Assembly (NCBI GenBank): GCA_964036045.1 | Contig: OZ038381.1 | Span: 1,178,001-1,242,000 of the forward strand | Direction of reading: 5' to 3' | DNA length: 64,000 nt | Source: Eutreptiella sp. 'Long Island Sound 2002' | Lineage: Eukaryota > Euglenozoa > Euglenophyceae > Eutreptiales > Eutreptiaceae | In this document: positions 63,881 through 64,000 of the stretch, one piece after another | How the letters are laid out: each line of letters begins with the position of its first letter | How positions within the stretch are numbered: the first letter of the stretch is position 1 | Translations under genes and position numbers: made by a program | Notes under the pieces: model-generated | Database searches by the model: none | Seen by the model: only the letters and a program-made list of their open reading frames with translations | Told to the model about the DNA's origin: nothing

Positions 63881-64000
63881 TGCACAATGCGGAAAGCCAC
63901 ACACATAACGTCTTTTTTGTTCAATTGTCAACTAAGTGTAAAATCAGAATGCTCCAGAGTGGCCTTATTTGAAAGCTCACTCACCCTGCCAGCTAGTGCC

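Overview
This is eukaryotic nuclear DNA, probably from a large, repeat-rich protist or algal genome; I cannot name the species. The evidence is GT-AG introns, two Ty3-type LTR retrotransposons, a LINE with endonuclease, reverse transcriptase and RNase H, terminal-inverted-repeat elements with clean target-site duplications, a 27-bp minisatellite and a 200-N scaffold gap. No bacterial operon, rRNA or canonical tRNA gene was seen. Host coding content is very low.

0-12 kb: positions 1-2727 reappear without an indel at 8707-11433. The first copy stops exactly at the gap (2728-2927), which is followed by about 39 copies of a 27-bp unit. Between the copies lie three phase-compatible exons of a plus-strand coiled-coil protein gene (4091-4261, 6218-6424, 7915-8024) with long low-complexity introns.

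11.8-19.7 kb: relics of an unrecognised dispersed family marked by GCGC-rich palindromic motifs and a small SH3/Tudor-like ORF (VFYTRSN motif); further pieces lie at 44.8, 53.9, 58.3-59.1 and 63.7 kb. Inside this stretch are two non-autonomous TIR elements (15349-16672 and 16910-18618). Both start CTTAGGCGGC, both have 5-bp target duplications, and both are filled with copies of a GCGAGGCCTCGC palindrome.

19957-42499: a Ty3-type retrotransposon (element B, 717-bp LTRs, target duplication CCATT) carrying a second, related Ty3-type element (element A, 21176-32613, 817-bp LTRs, target duplication TCTAG) inserted in its gag gene. Removing A and one TCTAG copy rejoins B gag in frame. Both have gag with a CCHC knuckle, an in-frame stop at the same gag-pol position (TGA in A, TAG in B), protease, an unusual DIRS/Dam-like module, RT with HIDD instead of YxDD, RNase H, a DD35E integrase and a chromodomain. 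A has a stop before the chromodomain; B has a one-base shift in the protease.

43.8-54 kb: a short Ala/Lys/Glu-rich open frame, then a minus-strand pair of long intron-less frames. The downstream one (50513-45468) is a LINE ORF2 (endonuclease, RT, RNase H, Cys/His finger, Pro-rich tail). The upstream one (53883-50599) ends in a complete AlkB-like 2-oxoglutarate/Fe(II) dioxygenase domain. An AlkB-bearing ORF1 of a LINE is the most interesting candidate here.

54-64 kb: gene-poor; it holds a third SH3/Tudor-like small ORF flanked by GCACGGTGCG arrays and a 434-bp MITE with a 9-bp target duplication (62685-63118).
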